A stretch of DNA of 64,000 nt from Flavobacteriales bacterium (GTDB lineage Bacteria > Bacteroidota > Bacteroidia > Flavobacteriales_F > PHOS-HE28): NCBI GenBank assembly GCA_016713865.1, contig JADJOG010000013.1:1-64000 (forward strand), given 5' to 3'. A program made the position numbers and the translations under genes. Positions 45,974 to 54,294 of this stretch are shown piece after piece (positions within the stretch are counted from its first letter, which is position 1; each line of letters starts with the position of its first letter). The notes beneath the pieces were generated by a model. That model was not told the DNA's origin. It did no database searches and worked only from the letters and a program-made list of their open reading frames with translations.

Positions 45974-47034
45974 TCACTGCTGCGCGTAATGCGCGGAGTA
46001 GTACTGTTGATAGGCGCCGCTGGTAACGTGATCGAGCCACTCGGTGTTGGCGAGGTACCATTCCACCGTGCGCTCAAGGCCGACCTCGAAGGTGATGCTC
46101 GGCTTCCACCCCAGCTCGCGCTCGATCTTGCCCGCGTCGATGGCGTAGCGCAGGTCGTGCCCGGCGCGGTCCGTGACGTAGGTGATGAGCTTGGCGCTCT
46201 CGCCTTCCGCACGGCCCAGCTTCTGATCCATGATGCGGCAGAGCAGGTGCACGAGGTCGATGTTCTTCCACTCGTTGTGCCCGCCGATGTTATAGGTCTC
46301 GCCGTTCTTGCCCGTGTGGAAGATGGTATCGATGGCCGAAGCGTGATCCTCCACCCAGAGCCAATCGCGCACGTTCTCGCCCTTGCCGTAAACGGGCAGC
46401 GGCTTGTTGTTGCGGATGTTGTTGATCATGAGCGGGATCAACTTCTCGGGGAAGTGGTGGCTGCCGTAGTTGTTGCTGCAATTGCTCAGCACGAAGGGCA
46501 GCTTGTAGGTGTTGCCGTATGCGCGCACGAAATGATCGCTTGCGGCTTTGCTGGCGCTGTAAGGGCTCTGCGGATCGTAGGGCGTGGTCTCCAAGAAGAG
46601 GCTGTCGTCGTGGAGCGACCCATACACCTCATCGGTGCTCACGTGGTAGAAGCGCTTGCCATCCATCGCGCCTTTCCATGCCTCTTTTGCTGCATTCAGC
46701 AAGGTGACGGTGCCGAAGACGTTGGTGCGCACGAAAGCGAGCGGATCGGTGATGCTGCGATCAACATGGCTCTCGGCGGCGAGGTGGATCACGCCATCGA
46801 TTGCGTACTCCTTGAACACCGTGGCCACGGCATCAGCGTCGCAGATGTCGGCCTTCACGAAGGTGTAGTTGGGTGCGTTCTCGATGTCGCGCAGGTTCTC
46901 CAGATTGCCCGCGTAGGTGAGCGCATCGAGGTTGATGATGCGGTAGTTCGGGTACTTGTGACGAAGCGGCGCACCACATGGCTACCGATGAAACCGGCGC
47001 CGCCGGTGATGAGGATGTTGCGCGTCGTGCTCAC
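45974..47034 (-). CDS. rfbB: dTDP-glucose 4,6-dehydratase (apparent 1-bp deletion near the start)
   Basis: Converts dTDP-glucose to dTDP-4-keto-6-deoxyglucose. STDEVYGSLHDD, YSASKAASDH, SNCSNNYGSHHFPEKLIP, RDWLWVEDH and YNIGGHNE are diagnostic. The open frame starts only at 46858. The missing N-terminus, with NILITGGAGFIGSHVVRRF, is in another frame from the GTG at 47034, which overlaps the wbpA stop (GTGA). Adding one A at about 46960 (gtcacaag to gtcaacaag) gives R-F-V-N-K-Y-P-N-Y-R-I. Corrected length about 353 residues, normal for the family. Its partner RfbA is 5 kb away in another operon. Confidence 0.94.
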
Positions 47035-48329
47035 AGGCTCCAGTAGTTCAGGTCCTTGATCTTCTTCCGGAACACGCCCTTGAGGTCAACCAGCACGCCC
47101 TTGGGCTTCAACATGCCCTTGAACCAGGCTTCGTCCTTGCTGGCGTACTCGCTGTGGTTCACCGCGACGATGATCGCATCGTAAGGGCCCTTCATCTCGG
47201 GCGCGAGATCGTAGCCGTACTCGTGCTTCACCTCTTCGGCATCAGCATGCGGATCGGTCACGTCAACAGAGCAGCTGAAGCTCTTCAGCTCATTGATCAC
47301 ATCGGCCACCTTGCTGTTGCGGATGTCGGTGACATTCTCCTTGAAGGTGGCGCCCATGACCAGCACGCGGGAGTCTGCGGGGTTCGTTCCGGCAGCGATG
47401 ACCTTCTTCACCGTCTGCTTGGCCACGTAGCCGCCCATGCTATCGTTCACGAAACGGCCAGCGTCGATGATCTGCGCGTGGTAGCCGAGCTCCTTCGCCT
47501 TGTACACGAGGTAGTAGGGATCCACGCCGATGCAATGGCCGCCCACGAGCCCCGGCTGGAACTTGAGGAAGTTCCATTTGGTGCCCGCTGCCTCCAGCAC
47601 ATCGTAGGTATTGATGCCCATGCGATTGAAGATGATCGAGAGCTCGTTGATCAGGGCTATGTTCACGTCGCGCTGCGTGTTCTCGATGATCTTGGCGGCC
47701 TCGGCCACCTTGATGCTGGCCGCGCGGTGAACCCCGGCCTTCACCACCAGCTCGTACACCTTGGCGATGATCTCCGCGCTCTCCGGGTCGCAACCGCTGC
47801 TCACCTTCACGATGCTCTCCAGCGTGTGCTCCTTATCACCGGGGTTGATGCGCTCCGGCGAATAGCCCACCTTGAAATCCTCGACGTACTTGAGGTTGCT
47901 GAGGCGCTCGAGCAGCGGCACGCAATCCTCCTCGGTGCAGCCGGGATAAACGGTGCTCTCGTACACCACGAAGTCGTTTTTCTTGAGCACTTGGCCCACG
48001 GTGCGCGTCGCGCCGAGCAGCGGGGTGAGATCGGGAATATTCTGGTTATCGATCGGCGTGGGCACGGCCACGATGAAGAACTCCACGTCCTTCAGGTCGT
48101 TCAGATCGGCGGTGAAGTGGATGTCGCAGCCTTCGAACTCCTTCGCTTCAAGCTCGTTGCTGGGGTCCTCGCCTCGGCGCATCATGTCCACGCGCTTCTG
48201 GTTGATGTCGAAGCCCACCACCTTGATTTTGCGCGCGAAAGCGAGGGCGATGGGAAGTCCTACGTAGCCAAGGCCGATCACGGCGAGCTTGGCGTCCTTC
48301 TTCAGCAGTCGGTCATACAGGTTGCTCAT
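47031..48329 (-). CDS. wbpA: UDP-N-acetylglucosamine 6-dehydrogenase (WbpA/TviB type)
   Basis: NAD-dependent two-step oxidation of UDP-GlcNAc (or an epimer) to the uronic acid. 432 residues; AVIGLGYVGLPIA (17-29), PTPIDNQNIPDL, YESTVYPGCTEE and the active-site Cys266 in GGHCIGVDPYY. VLVMGATFKENVTDIRNSK is characteristic of the VipA/TviB/WbpA branch rather than UDP-glucose dehydrogenase. It overlaps wbpB by 17 bases and rfbB by 4. With wbpB, wbpE and wbpD it forms the UDP-GlcNAc(3NAc)A pathway; the exact substrate epimer is inferred from that context. Confidence 0.93.
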   Translation of the reverse strand: MSNLYDRLLKKDAKLAVIGLGYVGLPIALAFARKIKVVGFDINQKRVDMMRRGEDPSNELEAKEFEGCDIHFTADLNDLKDVEFFIVAVPTPIDNQNIPDLTPLLGATRTVGQVLKKNDFVVYESTVYPGCTEEDCVPLLERLSNLKYVEDFKVGYSPERINPGDKEHTLESIVKVSSGCDPESAEIIAKVYELVVKAGVHRAASIKVAEAAKIIENTQRDVNIALINELSIIFNRMGINTYDVLEAAGTKWNFLKFQPGLVGGHCIGVDPYYLVYKAKELGYHAQIIDAGRFVNDSMGGYVAKQTVKKVIAAGTNPADSRVLVMGATFKENVTDIRNSKVADVINELKSFSCSVDVTDPHADAEEVKHEYGYDLAPEMKGPYDAIIVAVNHSEYASKDEAWFKGMLKPKGVLVDLKGVFRKKIKDLNYWSL

Positions 48330-49350
48330 CCTTCTTCTGGTAAATGCGTTCGATGATCTCCACCACTTTCAATCCTTCCAAGGCGTTGGTGGTGAGCGTT
48401 GATTGTCCACGAAGCGTCTCGACGACATTGTCGATGATGTGCCCGTGGTTGTTGGCGCTGCCCTTGTAGGCGCCATAGTCGTTGGCCGGATTGGTGGGCG
48501 CGAGCTCGGGCATGGTGTATCCTTCGATGTGGCAATGCTCCACCTGATCCATGTACTGCCCGCCGATCTTCACGCTGCCCTTGGAGCCGATCACGGTCAT
48601 GCTGCTCTCCAGGTTCTTGTCCCACACGGCGGTGCTGTAGTTGATGCAACCCATTCCGCCATCGAGGAAGCGGAAGTTCACCAACCCGCTATCCTCGAAG
48701 GCTGTGAGGTCCTGGTGGGCGAAGTCGGCGAACTTGCCCTGGATGTCGGTGATGTCGCCGAAGAGCCAGAACATGATGTCGATGAAGTGGCTGAACTGCG
48801 TGAAGAGCGTGCCGCCATCGAGATCGGCGCTTCCTTTCCACGAGCCGGGCTTGTAGTAGCGCGCGTCGCGGTTCCAGTAGCAATTCACCTGCACCATGAA
48901 GATGTCGCCAAGCAATCCCCGATCCACTACGCTCTTGATCCATTGGCTTGGCGGCGAGTAGCGGTTCTGCATCACGCCGAAGACGGTGCGGTGCATCTGA
49001 AGCGCCTTGTAGAGCACCTGCTCGCCGCTGGCCTTGGTGAGGGCCATGGGCTTCTCGCACACCACATGCTTCCGCGCCTCCAGCGCCTTGATGCTCTGCG
49101 GCGCATGCAGGCCGTTCGGAGTGCAGATGTTCACCACTTCGATGGCGGGCACAGCAGCGAACATGGCGTCCATGTCATTGAAGAAGGGCGCGTCGAGGCT
49201 CTCGATGCCCAGATCGCCTTTCGCACGGTTGTCGCACAGGGCCAACAGCTCGCACTCGGGATGCCGCTGAATCATTTCCGCGTGCCGCTTACCGATGTGG
49301 CCGCAGCCCACCACGGCGAATTTAATCCTCTGTGCTTCAGCCATAGGCAT
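48313..49350 (-). CDS. wbpB: Gfo/Idh/MocA dehydrogenase, WbpB/WlbA type
   Basis: Oxidises C3 of UDP-N-acetylglucuronic acid to the 3-keto sugar, coupled to NAD recycling. Rossmann start FAVVGCGHIGKRHAEM, then CTPNGLHAPQSI and HVVCEKPMAL (conserved EKP lysine). In the C-terminal domain, GGTLFTQFSHFIDIMFWLFG carries the catalytic His. I use ATG 49350; 49344 is an alternative. About 345 residues. It begins 1 base before the wbpD stop region and overlaps wbpA. The specific substrate is assigned from the operon (wbpD, wbpA) and the FSHFID motif shared with WlbA enzymes. Confidence 0.9.
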   Translation of the reverse strand: MPMAEAQRIKFAVVGCGHIGKRHAEMIQRHPECELLALCDNRAKGDLGIESLDAPFFNDMDAMFAAVPAIEVVNICTPNGLHAPQSIKALEARKHVVCEKPMALTKASGEQVLYKALQMHRTVFGVMQNRYSPPSQWIKSVVDRGLLGDIFMVQVNCYWNRDARYYKPGSWKGSADLDGGTLFTQFSHFIDIMFWLFGDITDIQGKFADFAHQDLTAFEDSGLVNFRFLDGGMGCINYSTAVWDKNLESSMTVIGSKGSVKIGGQYMDQVEHCHIEGYTMPELAPTNPANDYGAYKGSANNHGHIIDNVVETLRGQSTLTTNALEGLKVVEIIERIYQKKDEQPV

Positions 49351-49351
49351 C

Positions 49352-49924
49352 TTAGCTCGTGCGTGTAACACGACCATTACTCAGTTGATATTGCTGCCCG
49401 CTCTCGGGGCAGGTCGCCAATCCATCCGCATCGAATTTCAGCTTGTGCCCGAACTCGCTCATCCAACCGGTCTGCTTGGCGGGATTGCCGATCACCAGCG
49501 CATAGTCGGGCACTTCCTTGGTAACCACCGCGCCGGCGCCGATGAAGGCGAAGCGGCCGATGTCATTACCGCAAACGATGGTGGCGTTGGCACCGATGCT
49601 CGCGCCCTGCTTCACCACCGTGCGCAGGTACTGATCGCGGCGGGCCACGGCGCTCCGCGGATTGATCACGTTGGTGAACACCATGCTCGGCCCGAGGAAC
49701 ACATCGTCCTCGCATTCCACGCCGGTGTAGATGCTCACGTTGTTCTGCACCTTCACGTTGCGGCCCAGTTTCACGCCGGGGCTCACCACCACGTTCTGCC
49801 CGATGTTGCAGCCCTCGCCGATCACGCAGCCCGGCATGATGTGCGAGAAATGCCAGATGCGCGTGCCCTCGCCAATGGTGCAGCCCTCGTCGATGACGGC
49901 GGTGGGGTGGGCGGTGTAGGGCAT
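49352..49924 (-). CDS. wbpD: UDP-2-acetamido-3-amino-glucuronate N-acetyltransferase (WbpD type)
   Basis: Left-handed beta-helix acetyltransferase that acetylates the 3-amino group. Hexapeptide repeats run through residues ~10-150 (IDEGCTIGEGTRIWHFSHIM; GCNIGQNVVV; VKVQNNVSIYTGVECED). FTNVINPRSAVAR and GAGAVVTKEVPDYALVIGNPAKQ are typical of WbpD/WlbB. I start at ATG 49924; 49948 is possible. About 190 residues. First gene of the operon wbpD-wbpB-wbpA-rfbB-cpsB, with a -7 box at 49975. Confidence 0.92.
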   Translation of the reverse strand: MPYTAHPTAVIDEGCTIGEGTRIWHFSHIMPGCVIGEGCNIGQNVVVSPGVKLGRNVKVQNNVSIYTGVECEDDVFLGPSMVFTNVINPRSAVARRDQYLRTVVKQGASIGANATIVCGNDIGRFAFIGAGAVVTKEVPDYALVIGNPAKQTGWMSEFGHKLKFDADGLATCPESGQQYQLSNGRVTRTS

Positions 49925-49974
49925 CTGCTCGAGTGGCCATGGGCGCATGTGACCATGGGCTCATGATGGGGCCG

Positions 49975-49982
49975 CGAATGTA
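49975..49982 (-). promoter_or_regulatory. -7 box (TACATTCG) of the wbpD operon
   Basis: One mismatch to TAnnTTTG, 50 bases upstream of ATG 49924. The opposite strand carries the damaged cargo gene from 50029, so the region is divergent. Confidence 0.4.
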
Positions 49983-50028
49983 CCGAAGGCAACTATCTGG
50001 CGCAGACGCGACCTTGACAGGGGCGCGC

Positions 50029-50875
50029 ATGGGCCGGCTTCGTTACGCTGTCTGGCTGGCTTCCCGCGCTCGCCCATCATCCAGTTCGATGGACCTCGAA
50101 CCAGTGGTATGTAGGCCCTACCCGCAAGGGAACATCTCGACCGAACTTCATCAGCCACCACCTCACGGTACTCCTCGACGGTGATTCGATCATCGACGGT
50201 GAACTATGGAGCCGGATGTTCGTGCAGGGCGCCATCGCGCCATTGCCCACGGCACTTTTCCAAGGCTTGGTGCGGCAAACCGCCGATGTGGTGCTTTTCC
50301 GCGATGATCAGGCCGTAGTGGACACGCTCTACAACTTCGGACTGCAAGTGGGCGACAGCATGCGCTATGTGTCCTCTTTCTACGACACCTATCTGCCGGT
50401 GGGCGAGGATACACCAGGTGCCCGCCGTCCACTGGAGGAACTCCTTCCATACCTGGATCGAAGGCATCGGAAGCATCCATGGCCCGCTTGCGCCTCGTAT
50501 GCCATCGTCGCTCGGTTTCAACTTCGGCATGCCGGACTCGACTCGAACTACTTGTTTCCTTCAGAACGACCTGCTGGTCTGGAACCACCCGAGTTATGCG
50601 GCCTGTGCCGTGAATGTGCTGTTGGGCGTCTCCAGCCTGAACGCCGGGCCATCGCTTCGCATCCACCCACCCGGCGCTCTTCCAGCCCACCGGGCGGCAG
50701 GGCGGCGCGGGGCCCCGCGGGGGGCCCCGGCGCGGGGGGGGGGCCCGGGGGGGGGGGGGCCCCCGGACAGGGGGGGGAGGAGGGGGGTGGGGGGGAGGAC
50801 CCGCCCCCGGCCCCCATCGTTGAGGTGCATTTCGCGGATGGGGCAAGGCAGGCGCTGCGCTGGGTGAAGGAGTAG
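50029..50875 (+). pseudogene. Damaged T9SS cargo gene (at least two frameshifts and a poly-G patch)
   Basis: Coherent protein sequence is spread over three frames. The ATG at 50029 may begin a signal peptide (MGRLRYAVWLA). From about 50060 a second frame reads WTSNQWYVGPT ... LLDGDSIIDGELW ... YNFGLQVGDSM. After about 50410 a third frame reads VHWRNSFHTWIEGIGSIHG ... CFLQNDLLVW, a pattern common in T9SS cargo of Bacteroidota. A T9SS tail seems to start at HPALFQPTGR near 50655, is replaced by a G-rich patch, and ends with VEVHFADGARQALRWVKE. It is either a decayed gene or an intact one in badly resolved sequence; the function is not recognisable. Confidence 0.65.
50694..50815. other. Poly-G/poly-C low-complexity patch
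   Basis: About 120 bases of almost pure G and C with runs up to 13 G, including ggggcccc alternations, unlike anything else in the window. It interrupts the T9SS sorting domain of the surrounding gene and is followed by normal sequence. A sequencing or consensus artefact is more likely than biology. Confidence 0.8.
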
Positions 50876-50942
50876 CACATGTTGGCCTCACTGCCTCCTG
50901 GTGGAAGGGCTCAATGGCTCCGCAATCCCTCTGCACGCTCGC

Positions 50943-51812
50943 TTACAGCGCAAGCAACGCGTCGGCATGCTGCACCAACGTAGGCTCTATGATGCCGGCC
51001 TGCACAAGAGAAGCACACGCCGCGCTCAGTGCGCTCCGATCAACGGCGCCATCAGCGCTCCATCGCACATCCGCGAACCACTCACGCGCATCCTCCACGC
51101 TGATCTTGTAGCGCTGCGCGATCATTTCCGGTGCGGTCTTTTTCTGCATCAGGCCAACGGCTTGGTCGCGGATCACTTTCAAAACGCGCGCGATTTCCTT
51201 CGGATGCTCAGCTAGGGCAGCTTCGGTTGCCACGATCACGAACGATGGCCATTGAGAGCTGTGCTCATCAACGCATCGTAACGTACCCGCATCCACCAGA
51301 TGCTTCGTGGTGTACTTCTCCCAGAGGAAGGCAATAGGATCCGAGCCCTTCAAGCGTTCCGCTGCACCTGCTAGGTCGTTCACCACGATGAGGTCGCTTG
51401 CGGCAGGTGTCCATCCGTTGGCGTGAGCGTAAGCCATGGCCGCCAAGTGGCTCCCAGAATTGATTCGGCTTATTGCGAAGGGCACATGCTTCAGTTCTTC
51501 AGCTTTCGTGATGGCGGTGCGCGCCCCAACATGCACGCCCCAGGTGAGCGGTGTTTGCACATAGTTGGCCACGATGCGATGGGGAGCGCCGTTGAGTATG
51601 TCTCGAACCGCGCCTTCGGTAACCAGCACCGCCAGATCCACCTCGCTGTTGCGCAGCATCGCGCACATGCGGCCCGTTCCTTCAGGCACGGTGCTCCATT
51701 TCAGTTCGACGCCAGCACGCACGAAAGCGCGCCGCTCCAGCGCCAGCATCCATGGCAGGTTGAAATGCTCCGGAACCCCGGCGATCCGTAAGGGAACGAG
51801 TTCCCTTTTCAC
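50943..51812 (-). CDS. Orphan periplasmic-binding-protein-like (SBP type 2) protein without signal peptide
   Basis: Resembles NMT1/SsuA-type substrate-binding proteins: IAGVPEHFNLPWMLALERRAF, AMLRNSEVDLAVLVTEGAV, ISRINSGSHLAAMAYAHANGW and LWEKYTTKHLVD. There is no signal peptide or lipobox, so it should be cytoplasmic. No ABC permease or ATPase is nearby. Related stand-alone proteins are common in Bacteroidota, with unknown ligands. 289 residues. The start overlaps the uxs stop by 4 bases, so it is co-transcribed with the nucleotide-sugar genes uxs and ugd, which may hint at a sugar- or cofactor-sensing role (inference). Confidence 0.75.
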   Translation of the reverse strand: MKRELVPLRIAGVPEHFNLPWMLALERRAFVRAGVELKWSTVPEGTGRMCAMLRNSEVDLAVLVTEGAVRDILNGAPHRIVANYVQTPLTWGVHVGARTAITKAEELKHVPFAISRINSGSHLAAMAYAHANGWTPAASDLIVVNDLAGAAERLKGSDPIAFLWEKYTTKHLVDAGTLRCVDEHSSQWPSFVIVATEAALAEHPKEIARVLKVIRDQAVGLMQKKTAPEMIAQRYKISVEDAREWFADVRWSADGAVDRSALSAACASLVQAGIIEPTLVQHADALLAL

Positions 51813-52801
51813 TTCCGCACGTAGCCTTCGAAGGAGAAATGCTCCTTCTCATTCAGCTCCTCGGCCGTGAGCGACTTGAAGTAGTCGTAGGTGATCTTCA
51901 GCCCCTCGGCGCGTGCCACCTTCGGTTCCCAGTTCAGCAGCTTCCGCGCGCGCGTGATGTCCGGCTGGCGCTGCATGGGATCATCCTTCGGCAGTTCCTT
52001 GTACACCACTTTCTGCGTGGTGCCGGTGAGCTTGATGATCTCCTCGGCGAATTGCGCGATGGTGATCTCGCTGGGGTTGCCCACGTTCACCGGACCAGCG
52101 TAATCGCTCAAGAGCAAGCGGTAGATGCCTTCGACCAGATCATCGACGTAGCAGAACGAGCGCGTTTGCGAGCCATCGCCGAACACGGTGAGGTCTTCGC
52201 CGCGCAGGGCTTGGCCGATGAATGCGGGCAGCACACGACCGTCGTTCAGTCGCATACGCGGACCGTAAGTGTTGAAGATGCGCACGATGCGCGTCTCCAA
52301 CCCGTGATAAGTGTGGTAGGCCATGGTGATGGCCTCTTGGAATCGCTTGGCCTCATCGTACACGCCGCGAGGACCAATGGGGTTCACGTGGCCCCAATAG
52401 CTCTCCGTTTGCGGATGCACTTGCGGATCGCCGTACACCTCGCTGGTGCTGGCCACCAGGATGCGCGCCTTCTTGGCCATGGCAAGGCCGAGCAGGTTGT
52501 GCGTGCCCAGTGACCCCACCTTCAAGGTCTGGATCGGGATCTTCAGGTAATCGATAGGCGATGCAGGCGACGCGAAGTGCAGGATGTACTTCAGCTCGCC
52601 GGGCACATGCACAAACTTGGAAACATCGTGGTTGTAAAACTCGAACTGCTCCAGCTTGAAGAGGTGCTCGATGTTCTTGAGCCGCCCCGTGATGAGGTTG
52701 TCCATGCCGATGACATGGTAGCCCTCCTTGATGAAGCGGTCGCAGAGGTGCGAGCCGAGGAATCCGGCGGCACCGGTGATGAGGACTCGTTCGCGTTGCA
52801 T
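51809..52801 (-). CDS. uxs: UDP-glucuronate decarboxylase (UDP-xylose synthase)
   Basis: SDR that decarboxylates UDP-glucuronic acid to UDP-xylose. 330 residues; VLITGAAGFLGSHLCDRFI at the N-terminus, MDNLITGRLKNIEHL, HFASPASPIDYLKIPIQTLKVG (hallmark of UXS), ASTSEVYGDP, YDEAKRFQEA (Y-x3-K) and GRVLPAFIGQAL. Its substrate is made by ugd directly upstream. An ATCAG/CTGAT word array fills the 86-base spacer between them. Confidence 0.95.
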   Translation of the reverse strand: MQRERVLITGAAGFLGSHLCDRFIKEGYHVIGMDNLITGRLKNIEHLFKLEQFEFYNHDVSKFVHVPGELKYILHFASPASPIDYLKIPIQTLKVGSLGTHNLLGLAMAKKARILVASTSEVYGDPQVHPQTESYWGHVNPIGPRGVYDEAKRFQEAITMAYHTYHGLETRIVRIFNTYGPRMRLNDGRVLPAFIGQALRGEDLTVFGDGSQTRSFCYVDDLVEGIYRLLLSDYAGPVNVGNPSEITIAQFAEEIIKLTGTTQKVVYKELPKDDPMQRQPDITRARKLLNWEPKVARAEGLKITYDYFKSLTAEELNEKEHFSFEGYVRK

Positions 52802-52887
52802 GATCAGAACATTAGTTGATCAGAAAATCAGACAATGAAAATGCCCTTCCCGCCGATCATCTGATTGTCTGATCATCTGATCGCATT
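52802..52887 (-). repeat. Intergenic ATCAG / CTGAT octad array in the ugd-uxs spacer
   Basis: On the plus strand, ATCAG recurs with 3-base gaps (aac, aaa, aca; one copy reads ATTAG) in the left half, and CTGAT recurs with 3-base gaps (tgt, cat, cgc) in the right half, period 8. Arms 52818-52836 and 52864-52882 pair in 17 of 19 positions. A C-rich loop separates the halves. Confidence 0.82.
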
Positions 52888-54219
52888 TCAGGCACTCACG
52901 TGCTTCTTCGCTCCCACCGTCTGCCGCCCCACGCTCACGTACGTGAATCCGAGCTTCTCCATCTCGTCGAGCTCGTAAAGGTTGCGGCCGTCGAAGATGG
53001 TCTTCTCCTTCAGCAGCTCGGCCACGCGCTTGAAGTCGGGCGTGCGGAAGAGCGACCACTCCGTAGCGATGATGAGCGCGTCAGCGCCCTGGAGCGCTTC
53101 GTACTCATCCTTGGCGAAGTTCATCTTGTCGCCCTTCAGCTTCTTCACGTTGGGCATGGCTTCGGGGTCGAAGGCTGTTACGGTAGCACCAGCGGCTACC
53201 AGTTCATCGATCACGTACAAGGCGGGCGCCTCACGGATGTCGTCGGTATCGGGCTTGAAGGCGAGGCCCCACAAGGCGAAGTGCTTGCCCTTGAGATCTC
53301 CGAATTGGCTCTTGATCTTGGGGATGATCGAGGTCTTCTGGTCCTCATTCACCTCCATCACGGCCTTGATGATCTGGAACTCGTAGCCGGCATCGTTGCC
53401 GCTCTTGGCCAGTGCCTGCACATCCTTGGGGAAGCAGCTGCCGCCATAGCCAATGCCGGGGAAGAGGAAGCGCTTGCCGATGCGGCTATCCGTGCCGATG
53501 CCGATGCGCACCTTATCAACGTCAGCGCCCACGCGCTCGCAGAAGTTCGCGATCTCGTTCATGAACGTGATCTTGGTGGCGAGGAAGGCGTTGGCGGCGT
53601 ACTTCGTCAATTCAGCGCTGCGCTCATCCATGAAGATGATCGGATTGCCTTGGCGCACGAAGGGCTTGTAGAGGTCCTCCATCACCTTCTGCGCACGGGC
53701 GCTGCTGGTACCCACCACCACGCGGTCGGGCTTAAGGAAATCATCCACAGCGAATCCTTCGCGCAGGAACTCGGGATTGCTCACCACGTCGAAGAGGTCC
53801 GTCTTGGCATGCTTCGCCAGCGCGGCGTGCACCTTCTCCGAGGTGCCAACAGGCACGGTGCTCTTGTCCACGATCACCTTGTAGTCGGTGATGATCCTGC
53901 CCAAATCGTCGGCTACACCGAGCACGTACTTCAGGTCGGCGCTGCCGTCTTCGCCGGGAGGCGTGGGGAGCGCGAGGAAGATGATCTGCGCATCCTTGAT
54001 GGCGCTGGCCAGATCGGTGGTGAAGTGCAAGCGCCCTTGGCGGATGTTGCGCTCGAAGAGCACATCGAGGTGCGGCTCATAGATGGGCACCTTGCCATCC
54101 TTCATCATCTGCACCTTGTTGGCGTCGATGTCCACGCAGATCACGTGGTTGCCGGTCTCGGCGAAGCAGGTTCCTGTAACGAGGCCTACGTATCCTGTTC
54201 CTACTACTGCGATGTTCAT
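52888..54219 (-). CDS. ugd: UDP-glucose 6-dehydrogenase
   Basis: Oxidises UDP-glucose to UDP-glucuronic acid, substrate of uxs. 443 residues: IAVVGTGYVGLVTGTCFAE (3-21), PTPPGEDGSADL, STVPVGTSEKV, NPEFLREGFAVDDFL, and the active-site Cys in GIGYGGSCFPKDVQAL. The C-terminal domain has GLAFKPDTDDIREAPA. This is the UgdA/TuaD branch, clearly distinct from wbpA. Same-strand neighbour of wbpE upstream and uxs downstream. Confidence 0.97.
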   Translation of the reverse strand: MNIAVVGTGYVGLVTGTCFAETGNHVICVDIDANKVQMMKDGKVPIYEPHLDVLFERNIRQGRLHFTTDLASAIKDAQIIFLALPTPPGEDGSADLKYVLGVADDLGRIITDYKVIVDKSTVPVGTSEKVHAALAKHAKTDLFDVVSNPEFLREGFAVDDFLKPDRVVVGTSSARAQKVMEDLYKPFVRQGNPIIFMDERSAELTKYAANAFLATKITFMNEIANFCERVGADVDKVRIGIGTDSRIGKRFLFPGIGYGGSCFPKDVQALAKSGNDAGYEFQIIKAVMEVNEDQKTSIIPKIKSQFGDLKGKHFALWGLAFKPDTDDIREAPALYVIDELVAAGATVTAFDPEAMPNVKKLKGDKMNFAKDEYEALQGADALIIATEWSLFRTPDFKRVAELLKEKTIFDGRNLYELDEMEKLGFTYVSVGRQTVGAKKHVSA

Positions 54220-54294
54220 CCGTTGGCGGAGGTTGGGGGTTGAGGGCTGGGCGGGGTGAGGCTTGGCGAACTGCCAGATGCCCCTGCCTACTGC
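54220..54294 (-). repeat. Degenerate word array in the wbpE-ugd spacer
   Basis: The left half is made of GG(T/C)T-type words at about 7-base spacing (ggttggg, ggttgag, ggctggg). The right half repeats TGCC at about 7 bases (tgccaga, tgccc, tgcctac, tgcctac). Pairing is weaker than in the other three arrays, so this is a possible fourth member. Confidence 0.4.
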
